Shown in pieces: positions 37,008 through 45,809 of a DNA stretch of 64,000 nucleotides. Within the stretch, counting starts at the first letter, position 1. Each line of letters starts with the position of its first letter. A program made the position numbers and the translations under genes. Source of the DNA: JAGQSZ01 sp049647585 (lineage in GTDB: Bacteria > Actinomycetota > Acidimicrobiia > Acidimicrobiales > Microtrichaceae); assembly GCA_049647585.1 (NCBI GenBank), contig JBARXY010000049.1, positions 62,001-126,000 on the forward strand, given 5' to 3'. The notes under the pieces were generated by a model that was not told the DNA's origin, ran no database searches, and was given only the letters and a program-made list of their open reading frames with translations.

Positions 37008-37946
37008 TTACCCAGCCGTGCCGTGGGTCGGGGCATGGGTCTCGGTGGTGCGGTAGTCACCGAAGGGTTCGTCGCGCTCTGCGAGGGCGGCCGTGAGGCC
37101 TTCGGTGCTGATCGCATCGATGAACTTGGCGAAGCTTTCCTGATGGATTCCCAGGGAGCAGAGGTCTGTTCCCTGACGGATTCCGGTTCGCATGCCCATC
37201 ACTTCCATCTGGCGGTGCACGGTGCGCTTGTTGATCGAGGTGATATCCGGGGGAAGTCGGGTGATTCGCTGCGCAACTGCGAGAACTTCCGCATCGAGGT
37301 CCTCGGCGGGAAAGGCCCTGTTGGCCCAACCGAGGCGCACTGCCTCGGTGCCCGAGATCGAATCCCCGGTCAGCATCATCTCCATCGCAGCCCTCATGCC
37401 CAGGAACCAAGCGTGGAAGTGCATGTCAGGAACCCCGAAACGAACAGCCGGGTAGCCCATCTGGGCGTCCTCTGCGACATAGACGAGGTCGCATCCGGTG
37501 GCGAGTTCGCTACCGCCCGCCAGGCAATAGCCGTGAACCTGGGCGATGACCGGCTTGGACATGTCCCAGATTCCCATCCAGGTCTCGGTCACGTGACGGG
37601 GCCACTGACCTTCGCCGGGTGACGTGAAGTGCGGCATGTCCAGGCCTTCGTTGCCACCACCGAGGTCATATCCCGCCGAGAAGCAGGAACCACCGCCGCG
37701 CACGATCATCACCCGGACATCGGGGTCGGAGTCCCCAACCTGGAGAGCGTGGATCAACTCACCACGGAGTTGGTGATTCAGGGCATTCCGCTTCTCGGGT
37801 CGATTCAGCGTCACCCGCAATACGTGATCCGCCGGACGGTCGACGAGGATCAACTCTCCCCGGTCGTAGACGGTCGGCGTGGGGTTCGACTCCTTGCCGA
37901 CAGTTCCGTAGCTGCTCTGGCTCGCGTCATCCTGTGGCTGAGACAT
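37008..37946 (-). CDS. Enoyl-CoA hydratase/isomerase family protein
   Basis: 312 residues of the crotonase fold. The oxyanion-hole blocks FSAGYDLGGG and HGYCLAGGSELATGCDLV are visible, with LNRPEKRNALN at the N terminus. A large insertion around MPHFTSPGEGQWPRHVTETW and the C-terminal INKRTVHRQMEVMGM block resemble a clade of actinobacterial crotonases of unknown substrate. ATG 37946 (MSQPQDD) is preferred over an upstream ATG. It lies 50 bp downstream of glgB's reading direction but in its own unit. Confidence 0.88.
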   Translation of the reverse strand: MSQPQDDASQSSYGTVGKESNPTPTVYDRGELILVDRPADHVLRVTLNRPEKRNALNHQLRGELIHALQVGDSDPDVRVMIVRGGGSCFSAGYDLGGGNEGLDMPHFTSPGEGQWPRHVTETWMGIWDMSKPVIAQVHGYCLAGGSELATGCDLVYVAEDAQMGYPAVRFGVPDMHFHAWFLGMRAAMEMMLTGDSISGTEAVRLGWANRAFPAEDLDAEVLAVAQRITRLPPDITSINKRTVHRQMEVMGMRTGIRQGTDLCSLGIHQESFAKFIDAISTEGLTAALAERDEPFGDYRTTETHAPTHGTAG

Positions 37947-37995
37947 CCGCACGACAATACCGTCAGGGCGAGGACGTCCTGTCATTGCCGCCGAT

Positions 37996-39957
37996 CTACG
38001 TCATCGGCAGATGCGGTCGTAACAACACGACTGCGAGCGGCGGCACGTCGACTTCGAGCGAGAACGGACGGCCGTGACGACCCGGCGATCTCGCCGACGA
38101 AACTCCAGCGGCGCCGACCGAATCTCGCCATCCGCTACCGCCGTAGGTCAGCTCGTCGCTGTCGGCAATCAGTTCCCAGGAATCACCGGCGGGGACTCCG
38201 AGCCGGTAACCCTGATGTGGCGTCGGCGTTGCGTTCACAACGACCAGGACCGCCCGGTTGTCTGTCGATGCGCCATCGGGGACCAGCCGTAGATACGAGA
38301 AGACCGAATTGTCGCTGTCGTGGTTCTCGATCCATTCGAAGCCCCGCGAATCGCAGTCTCCTAGGTGTAGTGCCGGCACCTGCCGGTACAGGCGATTCAA
38401 CTCGCTGACCCAACGTCTGACGCCGACATGGCTGTCGGCGTCGTGAAGGTCCCAGTCCAGCACCGCCTCATGCGCCCAGTCGCCCTCCACCGCGAGCTCG
38501 TTCCCCATGAATGTCAGCTTCTTGCCGGGCTGGGTCCATTGCGCTCCGTAGAGGGTCCGCAGATTGGCGAGCTTCTGCCAACGGTCCCCCGGCATCTGGT
38601 CGAGCAACGAGCCCTTTGCGTGAACGACCTCGTCATGGGAGAGCGGCAGCGTGAAATGTTCGTTGTAGGCGTATACGGAGCGGAATGTGAGGTCGTCGTG
38701 GTGCCAACTCCGGTGGATCGGGTCCCTCCGGAAATAGGTGAGCGTGTCGTGCATCCAACCCATGTCCCACTTGAATGTGAACCCCAGTCCACCGGATCCA
38801 GTGCTGGCGGTAACGCCGGGGAACGAGGTTGACTCCTCGGCGAAGGTCCTCACCCCGGGGAACTCGGCTGCGACGGCGTCGTTCAGTTGCTTCAGCAGCG
38901 AGATTGCCTCGAGGTTCTCACGGCCACCGAACTCATTGGGGATCCACTCACCGTCTGCCCTGGAGTAGTCGCGGTAGAGCATCGATGCCACTGCGTCGAC
39001 CCGGAGTCCGTCGGCGTGGTAGCGCTCGAGCCAGCTCATTGCACTGGAAACGAGAAAGCTTCGAACCTCGTTCCGGCCGTAGTTGAAAATGGAACTATCC
39101 CAGTCGGGATGGTGTCCCTCCCTCGGGTCCCCGTACTCATAGAGAGCCGTCCCATCGAAGTGGTCCAGGGCGAACTCGTCGGAGGGAAAGTGCGACGGAA
39201 CCCAGTCGAGGATCACTCCGACCCCGGCCTGGTGAAGGATGTCGATCATCCCCATCAGGTCCTCCGGGCTTCCATAGCGCGCGGTCGGAGCGAAGTACCC
39301 GGTGCACTGATAGCCCCACGATCCATAGAACGGGTGCTCCATGACGGGCATCAGTTCGACGTGGGTGAAACCGTGGGCGAGTACGTGGGCTACGAGCGCC
39401 GGGCCAAGCTCCCGGTAGTTGGGGAAGCGACCTTCCGCAGCAAGTGTCCGACCCCATGACCCCAGATGTACCTCGTAGATCGAAATCGGCTGGTTCGTCG
39501 CGGAGCGTTCGGCTCTGGTGGACATCCACTCACCGTCACGCCAGTCGTGTTGGGGCTCGTCGATGATGGAAGCTGTTGCCGGTGGCAGCTCGGAACGGAC
39601 CGCGAACGGGTCGGCCTTGTCGACCACCGAACCGTCAACTCTGGTGACCCGAAACTTGTAGCGGTCACCTACCCCGGCACGGCGAACGTGAGCGCTCCAC
39701 ACCCCGCTGTCCCCCACACGCTCGAGCCCGCTGGTCTTGGCACTGGTGCTGGCGCCCCAGCCGTTGAAATCTCCGACGACCTCAACTGCACGCGCGTTCG
39801 GAGCCCAAACGGTGAACGCGCAACCTTCCGAATCGGGGAAAGCTCCCATGACGCGGTGGGCGAATCTGTCGGAGCCCTCGTTGAAGTACCAGAAGCGGCT
39901 CTGGCCATCCGAGTCGGATTCTCCCGTTCCAGTCGATGCGTCCATACCTGCTGCCAT
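37996..39957 (-). CDS. glgB: 1,4-alpha-glucan branching enzyme
   Basis: 653-residue GH13 enzyme that makes alpha-1,6 branches in glycogen. CBM48 domain near residues 20-120, then barrel motifs DWVPSHFPSD, nucleophile in GLRVDAVASMLY, acid Glu in FAEES and LSHDEVVHAKGS. The C-terminal all-beta domain ends in VVLLRPH. I chose ATG 39957 because GGAG sits eight bases upstream; ATGs at 39972 and 39945 are close alternatives. Works with glgX (13.6 kb) in glycogen metabolism. Confidence 0.93.
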   Translation of the reverse strand: MAAGMDASTGTGESDSDGQSRFWYFNEGSDRFAHRVMGAFPDSEGCAFTVWAPNARAVEVVGDFNGWGASTSAKTSGLERVGDSGVWSAHVRRAGVGDRYKFRVTRVDGSVVDKADPFAVRSELPPATASIIDEPQHDWRDGEWMSTRAERSATNQPISIYEVHLGSWGRTLAAEGRFPNYRELGPALVAHVLAHGFTHVELMPVMEHPFYGSWGYQCTGYFAPTARYGSPEDLMGMIDILHQAGVGVILDWVPSHFPSDEFALDHFDGTALYEYGDPREGHHPDWDSSIFNYGRNEVRSFLVSSAMSWLERYHADGLRVDAVASMLYRDYSRADGEWIPNEFGGRENLEAISLLKQLNDAVAAEFPGVRTFAEESTSFPGVTASTGSGGLGFTFKWDMGWMHDTLTYFRRDPIHRSWHHDDLTFRSVYAYNEHFTLPLSHDEVVHAKGSLLDQMPGDRWQKLANLRTLYGAQWTQPGKKLTFMGNELAVEGDWAHEAVLDWDLHDADSHVGVRRWVSELNRLYRQVPALHLGDCDSRGFEWIENHDSDNSVFSYLRLVPDGASTDNRAVLVVVNATPTPHQGYRLGVPAGDSWELIADSDELTYGGSGWRDSVGAAGVSSARSPGRHGRPFSLEVDVPPLAVVLLRPHLPMT

Positions 39958-40071
39958 ACCCGTCAGCTCCATCCTCTGCAAAATTCCGGTCTGGGTGATT
40001 CCCCCAAAAGGGTAGATCCCGGGACAGAAGACTCCCATCATCTACCTATCGCTCGACTTGGGGGTGACCCT

Positions 40072-40821
40072 ATGAACAGATTCGCATCAAAGGCTGCGGT
40101 AGCTGCGGCGGCAACTTCTGTTGCCACGGGGGTACTCGCCCTCGAGGTCTACTGGACGAGCCATCGACCGCTGCCATCGCTGCAGGATCTGGACGCCTCC
40201 GGAATAGTTCCCGGCGCAATGGACCAGACCCCGCTGAAGGTCGTCGTCCTGGGTGACAGCACGACCACGGGGCCGGGACTGAGCTCGGCGGATCAGATCT
40301 GGTTGCGACAGGCGCTCACCGAACTGCACCTGGACCGTTCCATCGAGGTTGTTTCACTCGCCGTCGGCGGATCGCGGGTCGAGGATGTCTATCGGCGACT
40401 GCCCGAGGCACTGAACGCCGGTGCCGACGTCGCAATCGTCGCGGTGGGATCGAACGACGCGCTACACGGAACTCCGCAACGCCGCTTCTGCGAACGTCTC
40501 GACCAGGTGGTTACTGCCCTCGGATCCTCGATACCCACGGTTGCGGTGGCCAACATCGGCGACCTGGGCAATATCGCCAGAATTCCTCCCCCGCTGCGCT
40601 CGATCCTGCGTGTACGTAGCAGGATCATCTGTCGGGCTATTGAACGAATCGCCTCGTCCCATGAGGAGGTCGTCCTTCTGGACGTCACCCCGTCCAATCT
40701 CCACTTCCGCGACAAGGCCATCTTTGTGGAAGATCTTTTTCACCCAAATGCTGAAGGTCATTCGTATTGGGCGAACGCTGCATTGCCGGGCTTGAGAAAG
40801 GCCTTTCAGGGCGTCGCCTGA
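40072..40821 (+). CDS. SGNH/GDSL-family hydrolase, membrane-anchored or secreted
   Basis: 249 residues from ATG 40072 behind GGGGGTGACCC. An N-terminal hydrophobic segment (FASKAAVAAAATSVATGVLA) is followed by the SGNH blocks: VVLGDSTTTGPG (Ser), AVGGSRVED (Gly), VAVGSNDALHG (Asn) and DLFHPNAEGHSYWA (Asp-x-x-His). It would hydrolyse an ester outside the membrane. Divergent from glgB. Substrate unknown. Confidence 0.87.
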   Translation: MNRFASKAAVAAAATSVATGVLALEVYWTSHRPLPSLQDLDASGIVPGAMDQTPLKVVVLGDSTTTGPGLSSADQIWLRQALTELHLDRSIEVVSLAVGGSRVEDVYRRLPEALNAGADVAIVAVGSNDALHGTPQRRFCERLDQVVTALGSSIPTVAVANIGDLGNIARIPPPLRSILRVRSRIICRAIERIASSHEEVVLLDVTPSNLHFRDKAIFVEDLFHPNAEGHSYWANAALPGLRKAFQGVA

Positions 40822-40886
40822 CTCGATCCGTCCACGTTTCCACCCGGAGCAAAATTTCTAGTTCTATCCGCGCCGTCGCTGGGAAT

Positions 40887-41129
40887 ATGGATTCCATGAC
40901 GCTACCCAACCGGAATTCGAAAGCGAACGCCCGGCGACGCTCGCAGAGCGAGCTTCTCGATTGGGTGCTCACGAGTTCGACAACGCTCGACCCGGGTCGC
41001 GAGACGCGACTGCGTGTCCACCGGGCGAGCCGTCTCGAACGACTACGCCGTCGCGAAGCCGAACGACAAGCAGATCAGGCGATCAACTTGCGCTCACTGG
41101 CGGGAGAACTCGGAGCGGGAAAGGGCTGA
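40887..41129 (+). CDS. Small basic hypothetical protein
   Basis: 80 residues, strongly basic (ANARRRSQSELLDWVL, RLRVHRASRLERLRRREAER). The frame overlaps the convergent sulfatase gene by 36 bp. The start ATG 40887 lacks a strong ribosome site. Composition fits a nucleic-acid-binding peptide, but I recognise no family, and it could be spurious. Confidence 0.4.
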   Translation: MDSMTLPNRNSKANARRRSQSELLDWVLTSSTTLDPGRETRLRVHRASRLERLRRREAERQADQAINLRSLAGELGAGKG

Positions 41130-43406
41130 AGCACCATCCGGAGCGGATCTGGAAAGCAGCTGAATCTCGACGCTGTCCAGTTTGCCGTCGAATGTGTTCG
41201 GCCCCGAGTAGAGCGGGCTCACCTGCGAGCCATGGTCCTCGCCGATGCTCGCCCCGGTGCTCGACATGATGTGCATGGCGAAGGGAATCTCGATCGATCC
41301 CGGGCCGTCCTCACCTGCGCCGTCTTCACCCGGGCCATCCTCACCCTGGTCGTCGTCACCGGCGGTATCCGAGGACATCACGACTAGGGTCGCCCTCGCT
41401 CCTGCGCCATCGCGGATGAAGTCGACACCGAGCACCTGGTCCCCTGCCGGCAGCCTTTCCGAGGTAGCGACGTGGTGGTCCCCGAAGCAGTTGTAGTCGA
41501 ACACGAGCCTGTCATTGGCGACGAACAGCGAGATCCCGGAGTTCTCGGTTCCGACCGCGTAGACCACTCCGCCCTGCCCAGCGGTCCGGGTCATCGATGC
41601 CCTGAGGGCCCAACTCCGACCACCGATTGCAGGCGATACCTGGGCTGGCAGGCGTGTCATCGGCGGACGCAGCACGTATCGCCTGTCTGTCGGGTGTGGC
41701 GAGTGCTCCCGGAAGCGTGCACCGAAGAGTTCAATCGTCCGATCATCTAGTGGAAGAACGTTGTTGCGAGCAGCTTCGGACCACCACAGATCAATCATCT
41801 CGGCGAGCTTCTCCGGGTTATCAGCCGCGAGGTCCTTGCACTCAGAACGATCGGCGTCGATGTGGTAGAGCTCCCAGACGTCATTTTCGAACGGACTGCC
41901 GAACTGGTGATGGGTTACCGCCTTCCATCCGTCGGCATAGATCCCCCGGTGGCCCATCATCTCGAAGTATTGGACCTTCTTACGCGTCGCCTGGTCGGGT
42001 GAGTCGAATGAGTACTTGAGTGACGTGCCACTGACGGGCGTCTGCTCCACTCCCCGGTAGCTGCTGGGTGGCGAGACGCCGGCGACCTCGTAGATAGTGG
42101 GTGCCAGGTCGTTAATGTGGTGGAACTGGTCACGGATGCCGCCCTGCTCTCCGATGCCGTCGGGCCAATGAACGATGAGGGGAACGTGGACCCCACCCTC
42201 GTGGGTGTTCTGCTTGTACCACTTGAACGGAGCGTTCCCGGCCTGGGCCCATCCCCACGGATAGTTGGAATGACTGTGGGGTCCGCCGATGTCGTCCAGA
42301 CGTTCCACGGCCTCGTCGGGTGTCTCCACAAGAAAGTTGAAGAACTTCATTTCGTGTAGCACCCCGAACGGTCCGCCCTCCTGACTGGCACCGTTGTCGG
42401 ACAGCACCATGATCACCGTGTTGTCCAGGCGACCCAGCTCATCGAGGGTTTCGATGAGTCGTCCCAGCTGGGCATCGGTGTGGTCGAGGAATGCCGCGAA
42501 CGCTTCCTGGAGGCGGGCCGCCAGCATCTTCTGGTTCTCCGGCAGAGAGTCCCACTCCTCGACGCCGGGGTTTCTGGGCGCTAGTTCGGTCTCGGGCGGC
42601 AGGAGTCCCATCGTGATCTGCCGGTCGAACCAGGCCCTGCGTGCCACGTCCCAGCCTTCGTCGAATTTCCCTCGATACTTCTCGAGATACTCCTTGGGTG
42701 CCTGGTGCGGAGCGTGCATCGCACCTAGCGCGAAGTACATGAAGAAGGGGCGGTCCGGTCTGACCGAGACGGTGTCGTGGATCATCCTGGATGCCCGGTC
42801 GACCAGATCCTCGGTCAGGTGATAGCCCTCCTCCGCGGTGGTGGGAGGATCGACCATGTGGTTGTCGGCTACCAGCTCGGGGTGGAACTGATCCGTCTCA
42901 CCCTCGAGGAATCCGTAGAACCGGTCGAAGCCGCGTTGGCATGGCCAATGGTCGAAGGGGCCAGCGGCAGATGCCTGCTCCATCGGGCACAGATGCCACT
43001 TACCGACGGCGAAGGTCGCGTAGCCCTCATCGCTGAGCACCTCGGCCATCGTTGTTGCGTTGCGCGAGATGTGACCGGTCATGTGCGAATAGCCACTGTC
43101 GAAGTTGGCCAGGGCCCGCATGCCCACCTCGTGGTGGTTCCGACCGGTCAGCAGCGCCGCCCTCGACGGAGAACACAGTGGAGTCGCATGAAAGTTCGTG
43201 TAGCGGAGTCCGCCCTCGGCGAGTCGGTCCAGGTTCGGGGTGTTCAGATCCGAACCAAAGCAGCCCAGGTGGGCGAATCCCGTGTCGTCGAGGAGGATCA
43301 CAACCACGTCAGGTGCATCGTCGCCGGGGTGGGGCGGTGTCGGCCACCAGGGTTCAGAATCTGCCTCGTAGCGCTCGACCCTGCCGCCAAACTGCTCGTC
43401 TGCCAC
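41094..43406 (-). CDS. Sulfatase (arylsulfatase type)
   Basis: 770 residues that would hydrolyse sulfate esters. Formylglycine motif CSPSRAALLTGR has Cys78 as the modified residue; metal ligands are in VVVILLDDTG and VMVLSDNGAS. GTG 43406 with GGAGG upstream is the best start. The C-terminal ~200 residues form a beta-sandwich-like domain with an acidic Gly-rich loop, DDQGEDGPGEDGAGEDGPG, that looks like an internal repeat expansion. No sulfatase-modifying enzyme gene is in the window. No signal peptide is clear. Confidence 0.9.
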   Translation of the reverse strand: MADEQFGGRVERYEADSEPWWPTPPHPGDDAPDVVVILLDDTGFAHLGCFGSDLNTPNLDRLAEGGLRYTNFHATPLCSPSRAALLTGRNHHEVGMRALANFDSGYSHMTGHISRNATTMAEVLSDEGYATFAVGKWHLCPMEQASAAGPFDHWPCQRGFDRFYGFLEGETDQFHPELVADNHMVDPPTTAEEGYHLTEDLVDRASRMIHDTVSVRPDRPFFMYFALGAMHAPHQAPKEYLEKYRGKFDEGWDVARRAWFDRQITMGLLPPETELAPRNPGVEEWDSLPENQKMLAARLQEAFAAFLDHTDAQLGRLIETLDELGRLDNTVIMVLSDNGASQEGGPFGVLHEMKFFNFLVETPDEAVERLDDIGGPHSHSNYPWGWAQAGNAPFKWYKQNTHEGGVHVPLIVHWPDGIGEQGGIRDQFHHINDLAPTIYEVAGVSPPSSYRGVEQTPVSGTSLKYSFDSPDQATRKKVQYFEMMGHRGIYADGWKAVTHHQFGSPFENDVWELYHIDADRSECKDLAADNPEKLAEMIDLWWSEAARNNVLPLDDRTIELFGARFREHSPHPTDRRYVLRPPMTRLPAQVSPAIGGRSWALRASMTRTAGQGGVVYAVGTENSGISLFVANDRLVFDYNCFGDHHVATSERLPAGDQVLGVDFIRDGAGARATLVVMSSDTAGDDDQGEDGPGEDGAGEDGPGSIEIPFAMHIMSSTGASIGEDHGSQVSPLYSGPNTFDGKLDSVEIQLLSRSAPDGASALSRSEFSRQ

Positions 43407-43495
43407 GTTGCCTCCGTGAATTCCATGGCCGATACGCCGGATCGGCCACCGCAAACTATTGACACTCACTATGTCATTACTTAGCGTCGCCGTGC

Positions 43496-44326
43496 ATGAT
43501 GGATGTCACACTTCTTGGAACCGGCAGCCCGATACCAGATCCGGATCGGGCAGGTCCTGCGACCCTGGTCCGTGCCGACGGACAGACCCTGCTGGTCGAT
43601 GCGGGCCGCGGAGTACTGATGAGGCTCGCCGCCGCCGGCGCCGGTGCCAACACGCTGACGGCAGTGCTGTTGACGCACTTGCACAGCGACCATTTGAGTG
43701 ACCTGAGCGACGTGATCACCACTCGCTGGATCATGTCGATGGAGCCGGCTCCCCTACCCATAATCGGTCCACCCGGAACCATTCAGGTACTCGAGGCGAT
43801 CATGGAGTCATTGCGCAGCGATATCGGCTATCGCATGTCTCATCACGCAGACCTCAACTGGGAACCGGAACTCGAGATCACCGAGGTCAGTGATGGCACG
43901 GCCGGCGAGTTCGGAAGCGTCAAGATTTCGACGGCACCGACCGACCATCGACCGGTCGAGCCGAGCATCGCCTTTCGGATCGAGAGCGGCGAAGGGACGG
44001 TTGTCGTAGCCGGCGACACGGTGCCCTGCGCCACTCTGGATGACCTCTGCCGTCGGGCGGATGTACTGGTCCACACCGCGCTGCGGGCGGACATCATCTC
44101 TACGGTTCCGATTCAGCGACTACAGGACATCCTCGACTACCACTCCTCGGTTGAGCAGTGCGCCCAGACCGCCGAGAAGGCGGGGGTGAAAACCCTGATG
44201 CTCACCCACTACGTTCCTGCGCCCGTTCCCGGAACCGAGGATGAGTGGCGCAAGCTGGCCGCTGATCACTTCGGTGGCCGAGTCGAGGTGGGAAGTGACC
44301 TGCTGAGAGTCGAAGTCGGGACCTGA
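43496..44326 (+). CDS. MBL-fold metallo-hydrolase, RNase Z-like
   Basis: 276 residues starting MMDVTLLGTGSP. Metal-binding motif HLHSDH (in LLTHLHSDHLSDL), downstream VVAGDTVPC (Asp) and LTHYVPAP (His) complete the di-zinc site. The layout resembles the ribonuclease Z/ELAC-like and arylsulfatase-type lactamase-fold hydrolases. Lacks the extended exosite arm expected for true RNase Z, so a small-molecule hydrolase role is more likely. Divergent from the sulfatase. Confidence 0.87.
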   Translation: MMDVTLLGTGSPIPDPDRAGPATLVRADGQTLLVDAGRGVLMRLAAAGAGANTLTAVLLTHLHSDHLSDLSDVITTRWIMSMEPAPLPIIGPPGTIQVLEAIMESLRSDIGYRMSHHADLNWEPELEITEVSDGTAGEFGSVKISTAPTDHRPVEPSIAFRIESGEGTVVVAGDTVPCATLDDLCRRADVLVHTALRADIISTVPIQRLQDILDYHSSVEQCAQTAEKAGVKTLMLTHYVPAPVPGTEDEWRKLAADHFGGRVEVGSDLLRVEVGT

Positions 44327-44339
44327 AGCCGACCTCATT

Positions 44340-44389
44340 CTGCAGTCCTCGTGCTGCAGTCCTCGTGCTGCAGTCCTCGTGCTGCAGTC
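44340..44389. repeat. Tandem repeat, 14-bp unit, 3.6 copies
   Basis: CTGCAGTCCTCGTG occurs at 44340, 44354 and 44368, then partly to 44389, in the gap between two genes. No protein is encoded and no spacer separates the copies, so it is not a CRISPR array. Confidence 0.9.
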
Positions 44390-44443
44390 GGGCATTCCCG
44401 GCGCAGGGCTAGGTTGAGCGGAGGACGCAACCGGAGGTTGATC

Positions 44444-44980
44444 ATGGTCAAGGCCACATTCGACGTACTCAGTGAACTCGACAAGCAGTTGGTGCTCGAA
44501 ACGGAGTCCAAGAAGCTGAAGGCGCTCGACGAGGACGCATTGATCGACCTCCACACTCGGGTCCGCCGCGCTCGCAATAGGCACACCAAGGTGTACCGGC
44601 GCGGAGCTGCTGCAATCGTGGTCGAGGACGGGGCTCGAGGGATGGCCTCGAAGAAGAGCCGTCGAGCGGCTGCGAGGGCCGAGGTGATGGAGGACGCACT
44701 GTCCAAGGTCAGTCGGCAGCTGGCTCAAACCGCCCAGGAGGCTGCCGAAGCACTGCGCACGGAGCGACTCGCCACGGCCCGAGGTTCCAAATCACCCGGC
44801 AAATCGTCTGGCAAATCGTCTGGCAAATCCGGCAAGGCCAAGCCTGGGAAATCCAGTGGCGGAAAGTCCAGTGGCGGCGGGTCCACGAAGTCCTCGAAGG
44901 TAACCCCGGCTTCCAAGAAGGCTCGGGCCGGCGCCAAGGCGTCTGGCAAGCGTAAGCAGGCCAAACGAGACGCCACCTAG
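44444..44980 (+). CDS. Histone-tail-like basic protein, unknown function
   Basis: 178 residues from ATG 44444 with GGAGG eight bases upstream. Residues 1-110 are charged and helical (FDVLSELDKQLVLETESKKL). Residues about 112-178 form a Lys/Ser/Gly/Ala-rich tail with repeats (KSSGK, KSSGG, KAKPGK), like the tails of actinobacterial HupB or eukaryotic H1. The tail's SGK units are encoded by a 12-bp tandem repeat (44798-44830). Likely binds nucleic acid; this is inference from composition. Confidence 0.65.
   Translation: MVKATFDVLSELDKQLVLETESKKLKALDEDALIDLHTRVRRARNRHTKVYRRGAAAIVVEDGARGMASKKSRRAAARAEVMEDALSKVSRQLAQTAQEAAEALRTERLATARGSKSPGKSSGKSSGKSGKAKPGKSSGGKSSGGGSTKSSKVTPASKKARAGAKASGKRKQAKRDAT
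44798..44830. repeat. 12-bp in-frame tandem repeat in histone-like tail
   Basis: GGCAAATCGTCT occurs at 44798 and 44810 and partly at 44822; it encodes successive GKSS units. It shows the tail can grow or shrink in steps of four residues. Confidence 0.85.
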
Positions 44981-45012
44981 TCGACCCAGCCAACTGCTAA
45001 CGCAGACAAGCC

Positions 45013-45043
45013 CTGGTCCATCCCGGCCGCACCGGCGGACCAG
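45013..45043. terminator. Hairpin between convergent genes
   Basis: CTGGTCC (45013-45019) and GGACCAG (45037-45043) form a 7-bp stem with a GC-rich inner region (CCCGGCC/CCGGC). Located between the histone-like gene and the convergent methyltransferase, it could stop transcription from both sides. No T run follows. Confidence 0.45.
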
Positions 45044-45055
45044 CCGCGCGACTGT

Positions 45056-45084
45056 TCAGCTAGGCGAGGCTGCTCAGCTAGGCG
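45056..45084. repeat. Tandem duplication at methyltransferase 3' end, period 18
   Basis: TCAGCTAGGCG at 45056 recurs at 45074. The second copy contains the methyltransferase stop codon. Confidence 0.75.
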
Positions 45085-45686
45085 CGGCTGAGGATCGCTA
45101 CGACAAAGTCCGAGTCGTCCCGGAACGGACGCATATCCCACGTCGACGCCACCTGGTCCTCTGACAGTCCAACTGCCTCGGTGTCGGCGAAGAACTGATC
45201 GAATCCGTAGCCTCTGCCGGCGCCGAAGCCAAGAACCAGACGACCCGACTCCTCCAGGTGGCCCGCTAGTCGTTCGATGGCTGCTCTCCGGGAGTCCGCC
45301 GCAACGAACGGCAGAACGTTACCGGCCGAGAGAATCAGGTCGAACTCGTGAATCGCCTGGCTCGACAGGTCAAGATCGGCGAGATCGCCAACTAGCCAGG
45401 TCGCATTGGGGTGTTCGGCGCGAGCCTCATCCACCAGAACCGGATCGAGGTCCACCCCGACGACCCGGTGTCCAAGATCTGCCAGACGTCCACCCACACG
45501 TCCCGGGCCACAACCAGCGTCGAGAATCCGGGCATCTCGTTCAACGAGAGCATCGATGAGGCGCGCTTCACCGTGCAGATCCCGGCCCGCCGCCTCCATG
45601 TCTTTGAACCGTTCGATGTAGTCCGCCGAATGGTTCGGGTTGGCGTCGATCATGTCGGCCCAGGTCCGGCTCTGAGATTCGCTCAT
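45078..45686 (-). CDS. Class I SAM-dependent methyltransferase
   Basis: 202 residues from ATG 45686 (MSESQSRTW). SAM-binding motif I ILDAGCGPGRVGG, the acidic end of strand 2 VVGVDLDP, motif II-like TWLVGDLADLDL and FDLILSAGNVLPFV are typical of the methyltransferase-11/25 group. The methyl acceptor is unknown. The stop lies in a tandem duplication. Confidence 0.87.
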   Translation of the reverse strand: MSESQSRTWADMIDANPNHSADYIERFKDMEAAGRDLHGEARLIDALVERDARILDAGCGPGRVGGRLADLGHRVVGVDLDPVLVDEARAEHPNATWLVGDLADLDLSSQAIHEFDLILSAGNVLPFVAADSRRAAIERLAGHLEESGRLVLGFGAGRGYGFDQFFADTEAVGLSEDQVASTWDMRPFRDDSDFVVAILSRA

Positions 45687-45809
45687 GGCAAGACGGTAAT
45701 TCAGGCGCGCGCCACCCCGATGATGCGTTCCGTCACATCGGAATCCAGGCGTGCGAAGTGTGCTGGCGAGCACCCGGACCGTTCGCCATTGCAGCGCCGC
45801 CCGCGGGGA

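Noticed and set aside
43496..44326. tRNA 3'-processing RNase Z
   Set aside because: MBL fold and LLGTGSP opening fit, but the flexible exosite arm is not evident, so a specific RNase Z call is not justified.
44340..44389. CRISPR array
   Set aside because: Units are directly adjacent with no spacers and only 14 bp long; no cas genes in the window.
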